NCBI GenBank assembly: GCA_023460175.1
Contig: JAEWRC010000235.1
Coordinates: forward strand, 1-43,914
Reading direction: 5' to 3'
Length of the DNA: 43,914 nt
Origin: Actinomycetes bacterium
Lineage (GTDB): Bacteria; Actinomycetota; Actinomycetes; Mycobacteriales; Mycobacteriaceae
Both the position numbers and the translations under genes were made by a program. A model generated the notes under the pieces. The model searched no databases and was not told where the DNA came from. It saw nothing but the letters and a program-made list of their open reading frames with translations. The first letter of the stretch is position 1, and each line of letters opens with the position of its first letter. Of the stretch, positions 1-8,302 are shown one piece after another.

Positions 1-78
1 CAACGTCTCCAACTCACCGATATGCGCCACCAACGCCGCCTCATCGGCATCGGCCCCCAACTCCGCCACTTCGAACAT
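1..78 (-). CDS. DUF222/HNH (13E12 repeat) family protein, N-terminal fragment
   Basis: The ATG at 78-76 opens a frame that runs off the left edge after 26 codons. The visible peptide starts MFEVAELGADADEAALVAHI and continues GELETL. This matches the usual N-terminus of mycobacterial DUF222 proteins, where an ALVAHI-type helix precedes a KSAAAAAQAR segment. Many members carry a C-terminal HNH nuclease domain, which would lie outside the window. An in-frame GTG a few codons upstream is an alternative start. The call rests on a short piece and family recall, so it is tentative. Confidence 0.5.
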   Translation of the reverse strand, partial: MFEVAELGADADEAALVAHIGELETL

Positions 79-123
79 GCATTCGAGTATGGCACCACCC
101 ACAGACAGGCCAGAAACCCCAGG

Positions 124-750
124 TCAGCGCCGTCGCAACAGGATCACGTTGTCCACCAGCGTGCCGACCCGACCGTCGGGAGCGACACCCTCGCGCTCCG
201 CCCGCTGCACCCGCTCGCGCTCCCATTCCGCGGGGTCGAGGCCCATCCCGGCGACCACCTCCTCGGCGGTGGCAAAGACGTGGTCGTGAACGTGCTCGGC
301 CCACGGCGGAGCCTCGGCGTGGTCGACGATCAGCAGCCGGCCACCCGGCGCCACCGCCGCGGCGGCCCGGCGCATCAGTGGATCGCGGTCCCAGTCCGTC
401 GGCGAGTGCAGGAAGTGCGCGGTCACCAGGTCGAAGCGGCCCTCGGGAAACGTCACAGTCAGGTCGTGGCGCTGGAATTCGACCCGGTCGACCAGATCAC
501 CGCCGGCGGCCTGCAGCGCCGCCGCGGCGCGCTGCAGGGCGTTGTTGGCAATGTCGACGGCGAGCACCCGCCAGCCCCGCTCGGCCAGCCACACCGTGTC
601 GCCGCCCTCCCCGCAACCCAGCTCCAACGCAGTACCCGGCGACAACGTCGAGACCACCTCGACCAGCCGGGCGTTCGGCCGTCCGCTCCAGATGCGCTCC
701 GACTCCGCGTAGCGCTCCTCCCACATCTGCTGTGCATCAGTACTTTCCAT
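124..750 (-). CDS. class I SAM-dependent methyltransferase
   Basis: This 208-residue protein has a Rossmann-type methyltransferase fold. Motif I is LELGCGEGGDT at about residues 41-51. The acidic end of strand beta2 is VLAVDIANN, and the later FDLVTAHFLHS and APGGRLLIVDHAE segments are motif IV/V-like. Proteins of this shape are often annotated as TehB-like or thiopurine-type methyltransferases, but the substrate cannot be read from sequence. The start MESTDAQQ was preferred because a longer version would run into the presumed operator between this gene and the divergent XRE-cupin regulator. Their starts are 47 bp apart, so that regulator is the obvious candidate to control it. The fold is secure and the role unknown. 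Confidence 0.82.
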   Translation of the reverse strand: MESTDAQQMWEERYAESERIWSGRPNARLVEVVSTLSPGTALELGCGEGGDTVWLAERGWRVLAVDIANNALQRAAAALQAAGGDLVDRVEFQRHDLTVTFPEGRFDLVTAHFLHSPTDWDRDPLMRRAAAAVAPGGRLLIVDHAEAPPWAEHVHDHVFATAEEVVAGMGLDPAEWERERVQRAEREGVAPDGRVGTLVDNVILLRRR

Positions 751-754
751 ACCC

Positions 755-797
755 AAAGCTTGCTCGCACCCGCAGCGCGGTGGCAAGCTTTCTTGCC
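755..797. promoter_or_regulatory. candidate operator between methyltransferase and XRE-cupin regulator
   Basis: The 47-bp divergent spacer carries AAAGCTTGC at 755-763 and its exact reverse complement GCAAGCTTT at 783-791. It also has a second dyad, TGGCAAG (781-787) and CTTGCCA (792-798), with a 4-nt centre and abutting the regulator ATG. Three related half-sites in so short a spacer fit the operator of a dimeric helix-turn-helix regulator acting on both genes. Binding is inferred. Confidence 0.5.
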
Positions 798-1370
798 ATG
801 ACGGCAAACTCCGACGACGTGGACCTGCGCGTGCGGCGCCGGCTACGCGAGCTGCGCACGCAGCAGAAGCTGACGCTCGAGGACGTGGCCTCGCGCGCCC
901 AGATCGACGTCTCGACGCTCAGCCGGCTCGAATCCGGGAAGCGCCGGCTGGCATTGGATCATCTGCCGCGCCTGGCGGCGGCGCTGGCGGTCAGCACCGA
1001 CGACCTGCTGCGCGAACCCGAGCAGCGCGACCCCCGCGTGCGCGGAACCCCGCAGACCCATGACGGGGTGACGTTCTGGCCGCTGACCCGTCACGGGCCG
1101 GCGGCCGGCCTGCATGCCTTCAAGATTCGCGTCAGCGCGCGGCGCCGGACCCCGCCGGCCGAACTACCGGTGCACGAGGGGCAGGACTGGATGTACGTCC
1201 TGTCCGGGCGGATGCGGCTGATCCTCGGCGAGCGGGATTTCACCATCACCGCCGGCGAAGCGGTGGAGTTCAGCACCTGGACGCCGCACTGGTTCGGGGC
1301 CGTGGACGGACCCGTCGAGGCCATCACCATCCTGGGTCCGCACGGCGAACGAATTCACCTGCAGGAGTGA
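798..1370 (+). CDS. XRE-family regulator with C-terminal cupin domain
   Basis: This 190-residue protein has two parts. Residues 10-65 form an XRE helix-turn-helix: VRRRLRELRTQQ, then LEDVASRAQIDVSTLSRLE. Residues 105-185 form a small-molecule-binding cupin, with PVHEGQDWMYVLSGRMRLIL and TWTPHWFGA supplying the usual cupin motifs. Such proteins are one-component sensors that usually regulate an adjacent gene, here the divergent methyltransferase. The ATG at 798 was chosen because the HTH begins about 10 residues later. It sits directly against the palindrome, so the mRNA is probably leaderless or has a very short leader. The gene ends 4 nt before the convergent rnhC stop. The ligand is unknown. 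Confidence 0.85.
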   Translation: MTANSDDVDLRVRRRLRELRTQQKLTLEDVASRAQIDVSTLSRLESGKRRLALDHLPRLAAALAVSTDDLLREPEQRDPRVRGTPQTHDGVTFWPLTRHGPAAGLHAFKIRVSARRRTPPAELPVHEGQDWMYVLSGRMRLILGERDFTITAGEAVEFSTWTPHWFGAVDGPVEAITILGPHGERIHLQE

Positions 1371-1374
1371 GGCT

Positions 1375-2469
1375 TTACTGGTACGACGTGTCGTTGACGA
1401 GTCGCACCGAGGCCAGCCCATCCGAGTAGAACTCCGCGATCGACAGCGACGCGAGATCCAGGTGCAGGCGGTACAGGATCGTCGGGCCGGCATCCAGCGC
1501 CATCCGCAGCAACGTCTTGATCGGCGTCACGTGCGAGACGACCAGCACCGTGGAATCGCCGTGCTCGGCGATGATCCGATTGCGAGCCCGCCGCACGCGG
1601 CTGTGCACGGTGTCGAAGCTCTCCCCGCCGGGTGGGGTGACGCTGGTGTCGCGCAGCCATTGGCCGTGCAGATCCGGGTTGGCCGCGCTGGCCTCGCCGA
1701 ACGTCAGCCCCTCCCAGCCGCCGAAGTCGGTCTCGATCAGGTCGTCATCGACGCTGACCTCCAAACCGAGGGCCTTGGCGGAGATGGCCGCGGTGTCGTA
1801 GGCGCGCTGCAGTGGCGACGAGATCACCGCCGAGACACCGCCCTTGGCCGCCAGATAGGCCGCCGCGGCCTCGGCCTGGCGCCGACCCAACTCGGTCAGT
1901 TCGGGATTGCCCCGCCCGGAGTAGCGACGCTGCACCGACAGTTCGGTCTGACCGTGCCGCAACAGCAGAAACCGGGTGGGGGTCCCGCTCGCCCCGGTCC
2001 ACCCGGGCGCGGCGGGTTTTTCCGTCGGGGCCGGATTCTGTTTCGGCTCCCCCGGATCCAGGACCTCGGCGGCGGCGTCCATCGCCTCGTTGGCCAGCCG
2101 GTCGGCATGCGAGTTCTGCGCGCGCGGGATCCAGCGGTAGTCGACCCGGTCGAACCGGGCGGCCAGATCCCGGGCCTGGCGGTGCAATTCGGCCAGGCCC
2201 GCGTTCTTGACCTTCCACCGGCCGGCCATCTGTTCGATGACGAGCTTGGAGTCCATGGCCACCGCAACCTCGGTCGCGCCCAGGTCGGCGGCCTCGGTGA
2301 GCCCGGCGATCAGGCCGCGGTACTCCGCGACGTTGTTGGTGGCCACCCCGATGGCGGACTTGCTCTCGGCGAGCACCGCGCCGCGGTCCGCCGAGAACAC
2401 CACTGCCCCGAAACCGGCCGGTCCCGGATTGCCCCGCGAGCCGCCGTCGGCCTCCAGCAGAACCTTCAT
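1375..2469 (-). CDS. rnhC: bifunctional RNase HI / histidine phosphatase (RnhC, CobC-type domain)
   Basis: A 364-residue fusion. Residues 1-140 are RNase HI, with DGGSRGNPG, the EYRGLIAGL glutamate, the MDSKLVIEQ aspartate and the terminal HADRLANE motif. It cleaves RNA in RNA-DNA hybrids. After a Pro/Ala linker, residues 170-364 form a histidine phosphatase with LLLRHGQTE and a C-terminal VVSHVTPIK histidine. In mycobacterial homologues this half has alpha-ribazole-phosphatase (CobC) activity for cobalamin synthesis. The start ATG overlaps the zinc-ribbon gene stop as ATGA, so the two are translationally coupled. The layout matches M. tuberculosis Rv2228c as remembered. Confidence 0.92.
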   Translation of the reverse strand: MKVLLEADGGSRGNPGPAGFGAVVFSADRGAVLAESKSAIGVATNNVAEYRGLIAGLTEAADLGATEVAVAMDSKLVIEQMAGRWKVKNAGLAELHRQARDLAARFDRVDYRWIPRAQNSHADRLANEAMDAAAEVLDPGEPKQNPAPTEKPAAPGWTGASGTPTRFLLLRHGQTELSVQRRYSGRGNPELTELGRRQAEAAAAYLAAKGGVSAVISSPLQRAYDTAAISAKALGLEVSVDDDLIETDFGGWEGLTFGEASAANPDLHGQWLRDTSVTPPGGESFDTVHSRVRRARNRIIAEHGDSTVLVVSHVTPIKTLLRMALDAGPTILYRLHLDLASLSIAEFYSDGLASVRLVNDTSYQ

Positions 2470-3194
2470 ACCTTGACCCGCAACAGGATCGCGTTGCACT
2501 CGGGGCAGCGCAGGACGTCCTCGTCGGCGGCCGCGGCGATGCGCGACAGTTCGCCGCGGTCGATCTCGATGCGGCAGGCGCCGCAGCGCCGACCCTGCAG
2601 CGCCCCGGCGCCGGTGCCCGACTTGGCGCGCTGCTGCTCGTAGAGCGCCAACAGCTCCTGATCGACACTGGCGGTCAGCGTTTCGCGGCGCTGGGTGCGC
2701 TCGGTGCGGGTGTTCTCGACCTCGGCCAGCGCGGCGTCGCGTTCCCGGCCGGCCTCGGCGGCCTCGGCGTCGAGCTTCTCGATGCCCGCCGACTCCTCGG
2801 CCACCTGGCGTTCAAGTTCCTCGCGCCGCTCCATCACCTCGAGCTGCGAATCCTCCAGGGACGCCTGCCGGCGCTGCAGCGTCTCCAGTTCATGCTGCAG
2901 TTCGGTGAGCTGCTTGGGCGACGTGCTGGGTGACGCCAGCAGCTGTCGGTCCCGGTCCTCGCGCTGGCGGACGCCGTCGATCTCAGTTTCCAGCCGGGCC
3001 ACCTGCGCATCGATGTCCTCGACCGCAATCTGCAGCACCGCCAACCGATCCCGGGCGGCCTGCTGCTGGCCCTGCACCTCCTCGAGGCGCTGCTGCTCGG
3101 GCAGGTGACCGGCCCGATGCGCGATGCGGGCCAACTCGGCGTCCAGCTCGGAGATCTCGAGTAACGAACGCTGTTGCCAGAGGTCGGCTTTCAT
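2466..3194 (-). CDS. coiled-coil C4-type zinc-ribbon protein (CT398-like)
   Basis: This 242-residue protein is mostly a long helical coiled coil (residues 10-185) rich in Glu, Gln, Leu and Arg. It ends in a zinc ribbon, CGAC followed by CPEC about 25 residues later (about residues 204-235). The family is widespread in Actinobacteria, where it sits between NIF3-like and RNase H genes. Its function is not established, though a nucleic-acid or structural role is often suggested. The start overlaps the NIF3 stop (TGATG), and its stop overlaps the rnhC start. The three genes therefore form one tightly coupled operon. Confidence 0.88.
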   Translation of the reverse strand: MKADLWQQRSLLEISELDAELARIAHRAGHLPEQQRLEEVQGQQQAARDRLAVLQIAVEDIDAQVARLETEIDGVRQREDRDRQLLASPSTSPKQLTELQHELETLQRRQASLEDSQLEVMERREELERQVAEESAGIEKLDAEAAEAGRERDAALAEVENTRTERTQRRETLTASVDQELLALYEQQRAKSGTGAGALQGRRCGACRIEIDRGELSRIAAAADEDVLRCPECNAILLRVKV

Positions 3195-4315
3195 CAGTTC
3201 ACTCCCAATGTCCAGGGGTCGGTTCGGATGTCGCTGACCCGCACCGGCAGCGCGTCACCGAACGCATCCGCCAGCACGGCGGCGGCCTGCGCGCACCACG
3301 GGAATTCGCTGGCCCAGTGCGCGACATCGATGAGCGCCACCTCCGACCGGCGGGTGTGTTCGTCGGCGGGATGGTGCCGCAGGTCCGCGGTGAGATAGGC
3401 CTGTACCCCGGCCGCGGCGGCCCGGTCCAGCAGCGAGTCCCCCGCCCCGCCGCAGACCGCCACCCGCGATACCGGCAGATCGGGCGCACCCGTCGCGCGC
3501 ACGCCCCACGCCGTACTCGGCAGGGCCACACCGACGCGGGCGACAAACTCGCGAAGCGGCATCGGCTGCGGCAGCGACGCGATCCGCCCGATCCCCACCC
3601 CGGCCGGCAGCGGCGCCAACGAGAAGACGTCGAAGGCCGGTTCCTCGTACGGGTGGGCGGCGCGCATCGCCGTCAGCACCCGGGCCCGGAGGCCGGCGGG
3701 GGCGATCACCTCGATGCGGTCCTCGGGCACGCGTTCGATCGAGCCCACCTCGCCGATGGCCGGCGAGGCGCCGTCCTGCGGCAGGAACTGCCCCGTGCCG
3801 GTGACGCCCCAGCTGCAGCACGAGTAGTCCCCGATCTGCCCGGCGCCGGCCGCGAACACCGCGGCGCGCACCGCGTCGGCGGACTCGACGGGGGCAAAGA
3901 TCACCCACTTGTCCAGGTCGGTGCCGCCCGGCGCCGGGTCCAGGACGTCCTCGACCGTCGCCCCCAGGGCCTCGGCGAGCGCGTCGGACACCCCGGGGGC
4001 CGCCGCGTCGGCGTTGGTGTGCGCGGTGAACAGGGAGCGGCCGGTGCGGATCAGCCGGTGCAGCAGCGCGCCCTTGGGGGTGCTGGCGGCCACGGTGTCC
4101 ACGCCGCGCAGCAGCAGCGGATGGTGGGCCAACAGCAGCCCGCGCTCGGGTACCTCGTCGACGACGGCGGCGGTCGCGTCGACCGCGACCGTGACCGAAT
4201 CGACCGGCTCGTCGGGATCACCGCAGACCAGACCCACCGAGTCCCAGGACTGCGCCAACCGCGGCGGGTAGGCGGCGTCCAGCACCTCGATGACCTCAGC
4301 AAGGCGCACACTCAC
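3194..4315 (-). CDS. NIF3-like (DUF34) dinuclear metal-binding protein
   Basis: A 373-residue protein of the NIF3/YqfO family. Visible landmarks are the N-terminal PRLAQSWDSVGLVCGDPD, the metal-ligand HHPLLLRGVD segment, FTAHTNADAA, and near the C-terminus GGAGDS followed by DLRHHPADEH. The insert between the two NIF3 halves contains the PII-like HPYEEPAFDV sequence typical of long members. NIF3 proteins bind two metal ions. GTP cyclohydrolase-like and metal-handling roles have been proposed, but the physiological role is uncertain. The GTG at 4315 gives VSVRLAEVI and was chosen because upstream codons overlap the promoter of the divergent HAD gene. It is the first gene of the operon with the zinc-ribbon protein and RnhC. 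Confidence 0.9.
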   Translation of the reverse strand: MSVRLAEVIEVLDAAYPPRLAQSWDSVGLVCGDPDEPVDSVTVAVDATAAVVDEVPERGLLLAHHPLLLRGVDTVAASTPKGALLHRLIRTGRSLFTAHTNADAAAPGVSDALAEALGATVEDVLDPAPGGTDLDKWVIFAPVESADAVRAAVFAAGAGQIGDYSCCSWGVTGTGQFLPQDGASPAIGEVGSIERVPEDRIEVIAPAGLRARVLTAMRAAHPYEEPAFDVFSLAPLPAGVGIGRIASLPQPMPLREFVARVGVALPSTAWGVRATGAPDLPVSRVAVCGGAGDSLLDRAAAAGVQAYLTADLRHHPADEHTRRSEVALIDVAHWASEFPWCAQAAAVLADAFGDALPVRVSDIRTDPWTLGVN

Positions 4316-4358
4316 GCCTGCAAACAGTAGTGGTCCGCGCATCGGGGACAATGGCGGC

Positions 4359-5042
4359 GTGACCGAACTGGCCCCGACAGGGTTATCCACGCCGCCGGCT
4401 GAGCGGCCCGAACTGGTGATCTTCGATCTCGACGGAACCCTCACCGATTCCGCCGAGGGCATCGTCGCGAGCTTCTGCCACGCATTGGAGCAGGTCGGCG
4501 CGGCGGTACCGGGTGGTGATCTGGCGAGCAAGATCATCGGCCCGCCCATGCACCACACGCTGGCCGGCCTCGGGCTCGGCGCGCGCACCGACGAGGCGAT
4601 CGCGGCCTACCGGGCCGACTACGTGGCGCGCGGTTGGGCGATGAACACCCCGTTCGACGGTGTCGAGGAGCTGCTCGTCGATCTGCGCGCCGCGGGCGTG
4701 CGGCTGGCGGTGGCGACCTCGAAGGCCGAGCCCACCGCGCAGCGCATCCTGGCGCACTTCGAGCTCGCCGAGCACTTCGAGGTGATCGCCGGCGCCAGCC
4801 CCGACGGGATCCGCGCGTTGAAGGCCGACGTGGTGGCCCACGCGCTGGCCCAGCTGCAACCGCTGCCCGACCGGGTGTTGATGGTCGGCGACCGCCTGCA
4901 CGACGTCGAGGGCGCCGCCGAGCATGGCATCGACACCGTGGTGGTCGCCTGGGGATACGGCCGCGACGACTTCACCGCGACCGAGGAGCCCCCGAAGATG
5001 GTCGACGACGTGTCCGCGTTGCGCGAGGTGCTCGGTGTCTGA
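4359..5042 (+). CDS. ptkA: HAD-superfamily hydrolase, PtkA-like
   Basis: A 227-residue HAD protein with motif I VIFDLDGTLTDS, a threonine/serine motif II at AVATSKAEPT, and motif IV MVGDRLHDVEGAAEHG. By fold it resembles Gph/PgmB-type phosphatases. Its place directly in front of ptpA matches the M. tuberculosis PtkA (Rv2232)-PtpA pair. There, PtkA was reported to act as a tyrosine kinase on PtpA. Whether that applies here is inference. The GTG at 4359 is the assumed start. An earlier start would add a low-complexity N-terminal tail like the longer M. tuberculosis protein. The 3' end overlaps ptpA by 8 bp. Confidence 0.82.
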   Translation: MTELAPTGLSTPPAERPELVIFDLDGTLTDSAEGIVASFCHALEQVGAAVPGGDLASKIIGPPMHHTLAGLGLGARTDEAIAAYRADYVARGWAMNTPFDGVEELLVDLRAAGVRLAVATSKAEPTAQRILAHFELAEHFEVIAGASPDGIRALKADVVAHALAQLQPLPDRVLMVGDRLHDVEGAAEHGIDTVVVAWGYGRDDFTATEEPPKMVDDVSALREVLGV

Positions 5043-5523
5043 CCGGCTGCACGTCACGTTCGTCTGTTCGGGGAACATCTGCCGGTCGCCGATGGCGGAG
5101 AAGATGTTCGCCCACCAGATCGCCGAACGTGGGCTGGCTGAGCGGGTGCGGGTGAGCAGCGCCGGCACCGGCGGCTGGCACGCCGGCGACGGGGCCGACG
5201 GGCGGGCCCGGTCGGTGCTCGAATCCCACGGATATCCCAGCGGGCATGTCGCCGCGCAGGTGGGCGACGACCACCTGGGCGCCGATCTGGTGGTCGCGCT
5301 GGGCCGCAATCACCAGCGGTTGCTGACCCAGCTGGGCGTCGAACCCGAGCGGGTCCGGATGCTGCGCGGGTTCGATCCGCGCTCGCCGGGCAACCCGGAG
5401 GACGTCGAGGACCCCTACTACGGCGACCTGAACGACTTCGAGGACGTGTTCACCGTCATCGAGGCGGCCCTGCCCGGCCTGCACGGCTGGGTCGACGAGC
5501 AACTCGAAGGCCGCGCGCCGTGA
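5035..5523 (+). CDS. ptpA: low-molecular-weight protein tyrosine phosphatase PtpA
   Basis: A 162-residue LMW-PTP with the P-loop CSGNICRS at residues 11-18 (nucleophile Cys11, Arg17). The general-acid loop is EDPYYGD near residue 125. Length and sequence are close to M. tuberculosis PtpA, a secreted phosphatase that dephosphorylates host trafficking proteins. In an environmental species its targets are more likely bacterial. The GTG start lies inside the upstream HAD gene, and the stop overlaps the SURF1 start as GTGA. The three genes should therefore be co-translated. Confidence 0.93.
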   Translation: MSDRLHVTFVCSGNICRSPMAEKMFAHQIAERGLAERVRVSSAGTGGWHAGDGADGRARSVLESHGYPSGHVAAQVGDDHLGADLVVALGRNHQRLLTQLGVEPERVRMLRGFDPRSPGNPEDVEDPYYGDLNDFEDVFTVIEAALPGLHGWVDEQLEGRAP

Positions 5524-6341
5524 AATGGCCGTCGTGGGTGCGCCCGGGCTGGATCGCGCTGGCGATCGTGGCCCTGGCGTTCGCCTACCTGTGTTTCACC
5601 GTGCTGGCCCCCTGGCAGCTCGGCAAGAACACCGAGACCTCGCGGGAGAACAAGCAGATCAGCGAGTCGGTGCAGGCCGATCCGGTGCCGCTGACCGACT
5701 TTCTGCCGCACCAGGATTCGGCGGCACCCGACCAGCAGTGGCGGCTGGTCACCGCGACCGGACACTATCTGGCGGACAAGCAGATCCTGGCCCGGCTGCG
5801 GGTCATCGAGGGCGAGGCCGCCTACGAAGTGCTGACGCCGTTCGACGTCAGCGGCGGCCCCACGGTGCTGGTCAACCGCGGCTGGGTGCGTCCCGTGCAG
5901 GGCTCCGGGGTGCCGATCATCGAGCCCGCCCCCGCCGGCGAGGTCGCGATCACCGCGCGGCTGCGCAACAGCGAGACCGCCCCGGCCAATCGCGCACCGC
6001 TGAACGACGGCGGCGTGCAGCAGGTCTACGCCATCGACACCGCGCAACTGGCCGGACTGTTCGGCGTCCCGCTGACCGGCTCCTACCTGCAGCTGACGGC
6101 CGATCAGCCCGGTGCGCTGTCGGTGCGCGCGCTGCCGCACCTGGATGCCGGGCCGTTCCTGTCCTACGGCATCCAGTGGATCGCCTTCGGCATCCTGGCC
6201 CCGCTCGGGCTCGGGTACTTCGTCTACAGCGAGGTCAAGGCCCGCCGGCGCGATCGCAGCGCGCGGCCCGCTGAAGGCGACCCGGACCAGCCGGTCACCG
6301 TCGAGGACAAGCTCGCCGACCGCTACGGACGGCGCCGCTGA
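5520..6341 (+). CDS. SURF1-family cytochrome oxidase assembly protein
   Basis: A 273-residue membrane protein with a TM segment at residues 10-31 and a second near residues 215-240 (YGIQWIAFGILAPLGLGYFV). Between them lies a periplasmic domain containing the SURF1 motifs APWQLGKN, TVLVNRGWV and a terminal YGIQW. SURF1 helps insert haem a into cytochrome c oxidase subunit I. The GTG start overlaps the ptpA stop by 4 bp. The 3' end overlaps the convergent cobD by 47 bp, so both transcripts carry a complementary tail. Confidence 0.88.
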   Translation: MKWPSWVRPGWIALAIVALAFAYLCFTVLAPWQLGKNTETSRENKQISESVQADPVPLTDFLPHQDSAAPDQQWRLVTATGHYLADKQILARLRVIEGEAAYEVLTPFDVSGGPTVLVNRGWVRPVQGSGVPIIEPAPAGEVAITARLRNSETAPANRAPLNDGGVQQVYAIDTAQLAGLFGVPLTGSYLQLTADQPGALSVRALPHLDAGPFLSYGIQWIAFGILAPLGLGYFVYSEVKARRRDRSARPAEGDPDQPVTVEDKLADRYGRRR

Positions 6342-7278
6342 GGACCGCCAGCGCGGCCGCGGTCAGCGCCGCGGCGCCCTGAACCCAGAGCGACAGGGCC
6401 ACGCCCCGGCGCAGATCGTCGACCCCGGGCCCCGGCCCGTCGCCCAGCGTGGGACGCAGCTGCAATTCATGGCGGTACCGCGTGGGCCCGCCCAGTTGCA
6501 CCCCGAGCGCGCCGGCGAACGCCGCCTCCACCACCCCCGCGTTCGGGCTCGGGTGCCGACGGGCGTCGCGGCGCCACGCGCGCGCCGCACCGATCGCCGA
6601 CCCGCCGACCAGCGGCGCGCACAGCACCGTCAGCGCCCCCGCCGCTCGCGCCGGCAGGTAGTTCGCGACGTCGTCGAGCCGCGCTGCGGCCCAACCGAAC
6701 TGGGCATACCGCGGGGAACGGTGCCCAACCATCGCATCCAGGGTGTTGGCGCCCCGGTAGAGCAGCACCCCCGTCGTTCCCCAGACCGCGGCGCACAGCG
6801 CCGGGGCCACCTGCGCGTCGGAGGTGTTCTCGGCCACCGACTCCAATGCCGCCCGGGTCAGGCCGTCGGCGTCGAGGAACTGCGGATCGCGGCCGCACAG
6901 CGCCGGCAACAGGGCGCGGGCACCGTCGACGTCGCCCGCCGCCAGCAGATCGGCCATCGCAGTGCCCGTGCGCGCCAGCGAAGTCCCGCCGAAGGCCACC
7001 CACGTCGCCGCCGCCACCGCGGCCGTCGTCCCGGCCGTTCCGAACCGAGCCGCGCCGCGGGTGGCCCCGAGCGCGCCCGCGCCCAGCCCGCCCAGCAGGA
7101 TCGCCACGTGCGCCGCCCCGGCGATCCGACTGTCGCGGTAGGTCAGGCCTTCCAGGCGCGCGGCGACGGTGCCGAAGCCGGCCACCGGGTGGCCGCGGCG
7201 CGGATCGGCGAGCGCCAGGTCCACGAGATATCCGACGAGAACACCGGTGGCCCGCGCGCGGGTTCTGGGCGGATTCAT
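6295..7278 (-). CDS. cobD: adenosylcobinamide-phosphate synthase CobD/CbiB
   Basis: A 327-residue polytopic membrane protein of the CbiB/CobD family. Diagnostic segments are the N-terminal GYLVDLALADPRRGHPVAGFG, the central ESVAENTSDAQVAPALCAAV and YRGANTLDAMVGHRS, and the C-terminal HPSPNAGVVEAAFAGALGVQ with its GGPTRY. It joins aminopropanol phosphate to adenosylcobyric acid in adenosylcobalamin synthesis. In M. tuberculosis a CobC-like aminotransferase gene lies nearby. None is present here. The 3' end overlaps SURF1 by 47 bp. The start ATG is 36 bp from the divergent DUF2236 gene. Confidence 0.93.
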   Translation of the reverse strand: MNPPRTRARATGVLVGYLVDLALADPRRGHPVAGFGTVAARLEGLTYRDSRIAGAAHVAILLGGLGAGALGATRGAARFGTAGTTAAVAAATWVAFGGTSLARTGTAMADLLAAGDVDGARALLPALCGRDPQFLDADGLTRAALESVAENTSDAQVAPALCAAVWGTTGVLLYRGANTLDAMVGHRSPRYAQFGWAAARLDDVANYLPARAAGALTVLCAPLVGGSAIGAARAWRRDARRHPSPNAGVVEAAFAGALGVQLGGPTRYRHELQLRPTLGDGPGPGVDDLRRGVALSLWVQGAAALTAAALAVLSGAVRSGRRACPRR

Positions 7279-7314
7279 CCTCAGCAGCGTCTCATAGGTG
7301 GTCTACTCGGAGAT

Positions 7315-8136
7315 ATGAGCCCAGTGAAGCGGCCGACGCGGGTGGTCGACCTGCTCAACCCGGCAGCGGCACTGCTGCCGGCGGCCAACGTGATCATGCA
7401 GCTGGCGCTGCCGGGCGTCGGCTACGGCGTGCTGGAGAGCCCGGTCGACAGCGGCAACGTCTACAAGCACCCGTTCAAGCGCGCCCGGACCACCGGAACC
7501 TACCTGGCCGTGGCGACCATGGGTACCGAAGCCGACCGCGCCTTGATCCGAGACGCCGTGGACACCGCGCACGCGCAGGTCCGCTCGGGTAAGTCATCGC
7601 CGGTGCGCTACAACGCCTTTGACCCCCGGCTGCAGCTGTGGGTGGCGGCCTGCCTGTACCGCTACTACGTCGACCAGCACGAGTTCCTCTACGGACCGCT
7701 CGACGACGAGGCCGCCGACGCCGTCTACCAGGACGCTCGGCGGCTGGGCACCACCCTGCAGGTGCGCGACGACATGTGGCCCGCGGACCGGCTGGCGTTC
7801 GACGAGTACTGGAAGCGCAGCCTCGACGAGCTCAACATCGATCCGCCGGTGCGCGAACATCTGCGCGGGGTGGCCTCGATGGCATTCCTGCCCTGGCCGG
7901 TGCGCGCGACCGCGGGCCGGTTCAATCTCTTTGCGACGACGGGCTTTCTGCCGCCGGAGTTCCGCGCCATGATGGCGCTGCCCTGGGGCGGGGCGGCGCA
8001 GCGCCGGTTCGAGTGGTTGCTCGCGGCGCTGCGGTTGGCCGACCGGCTGATCCCGCATCAGACCTGGCTTTTCGGGTATCAGCTGTACCTGTGGGACATG
8101 CGGGCCCGGGCGCGGCGCGGCAAGCGGATCGTCTGA
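7315..8136 (+). CDS. DUF2236 (MpaB-like oxygenase family) protein
   Basis: This 273-residue protein matches the DUF2236 family, which includes the oxygenase MpaB/B' and latex-clearing proteins. Family-typical stretches are GVGYGVLESP, the histidine-rich entry DQHEFLYGPLDDE, and the LQVRDDMWPADRLAFDEYW segment. Studied relatives bind haem b and cleave or oxidise hydrophobic substrates. The substrate here is unknown, and membrane or lipid association is plausible. It is the apparent counterpart of M. tuberculosis Rv2237, next to cobD. The ATG at 7315 was chosen because it precedes the conserved start of the domain and leaves a 36-bp promoter space. Confidence 0.85.
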   Translation: MSPVKRPTRVVDLLNPAAALLPAANVIMQLALPGVGYGVLESPVDSGNVYKHPFKRARTTGTYLAVATMGTEADRALIRDAVDTAHAQVRSGKSSPVRYNAFDPRLQLWVAACLYRYYVDQHEFLYGPLDDEAADAVYQDARRLGTTLQVRDDMWPADRLAFDEYWKRSLDELNIDPPVREHLRGVASMAFLPWPVRATAGRFNLFATTGFLPPEFRAMMALPWGGAAQRRFEWLLAALRLADRLIPHQTWLFGYQLYLWDMRARARRGKRIV

Positions 8137-8302
8137 GCCTCCCGTTTGAGCACCGCGTCCAGGTTGCGTCGACGGTCGTGATCCCGGCGCACGCACAGCC
8201 CTCGGGCGAATTTCGCCGCCCAGCGCCGACGCGAGTTGCTGCGCCGTCCCGACGGCCAGAACGTCGATACATTGGTCCGGTGAGGCTCTCCGGCGGTGAT
8301 CC

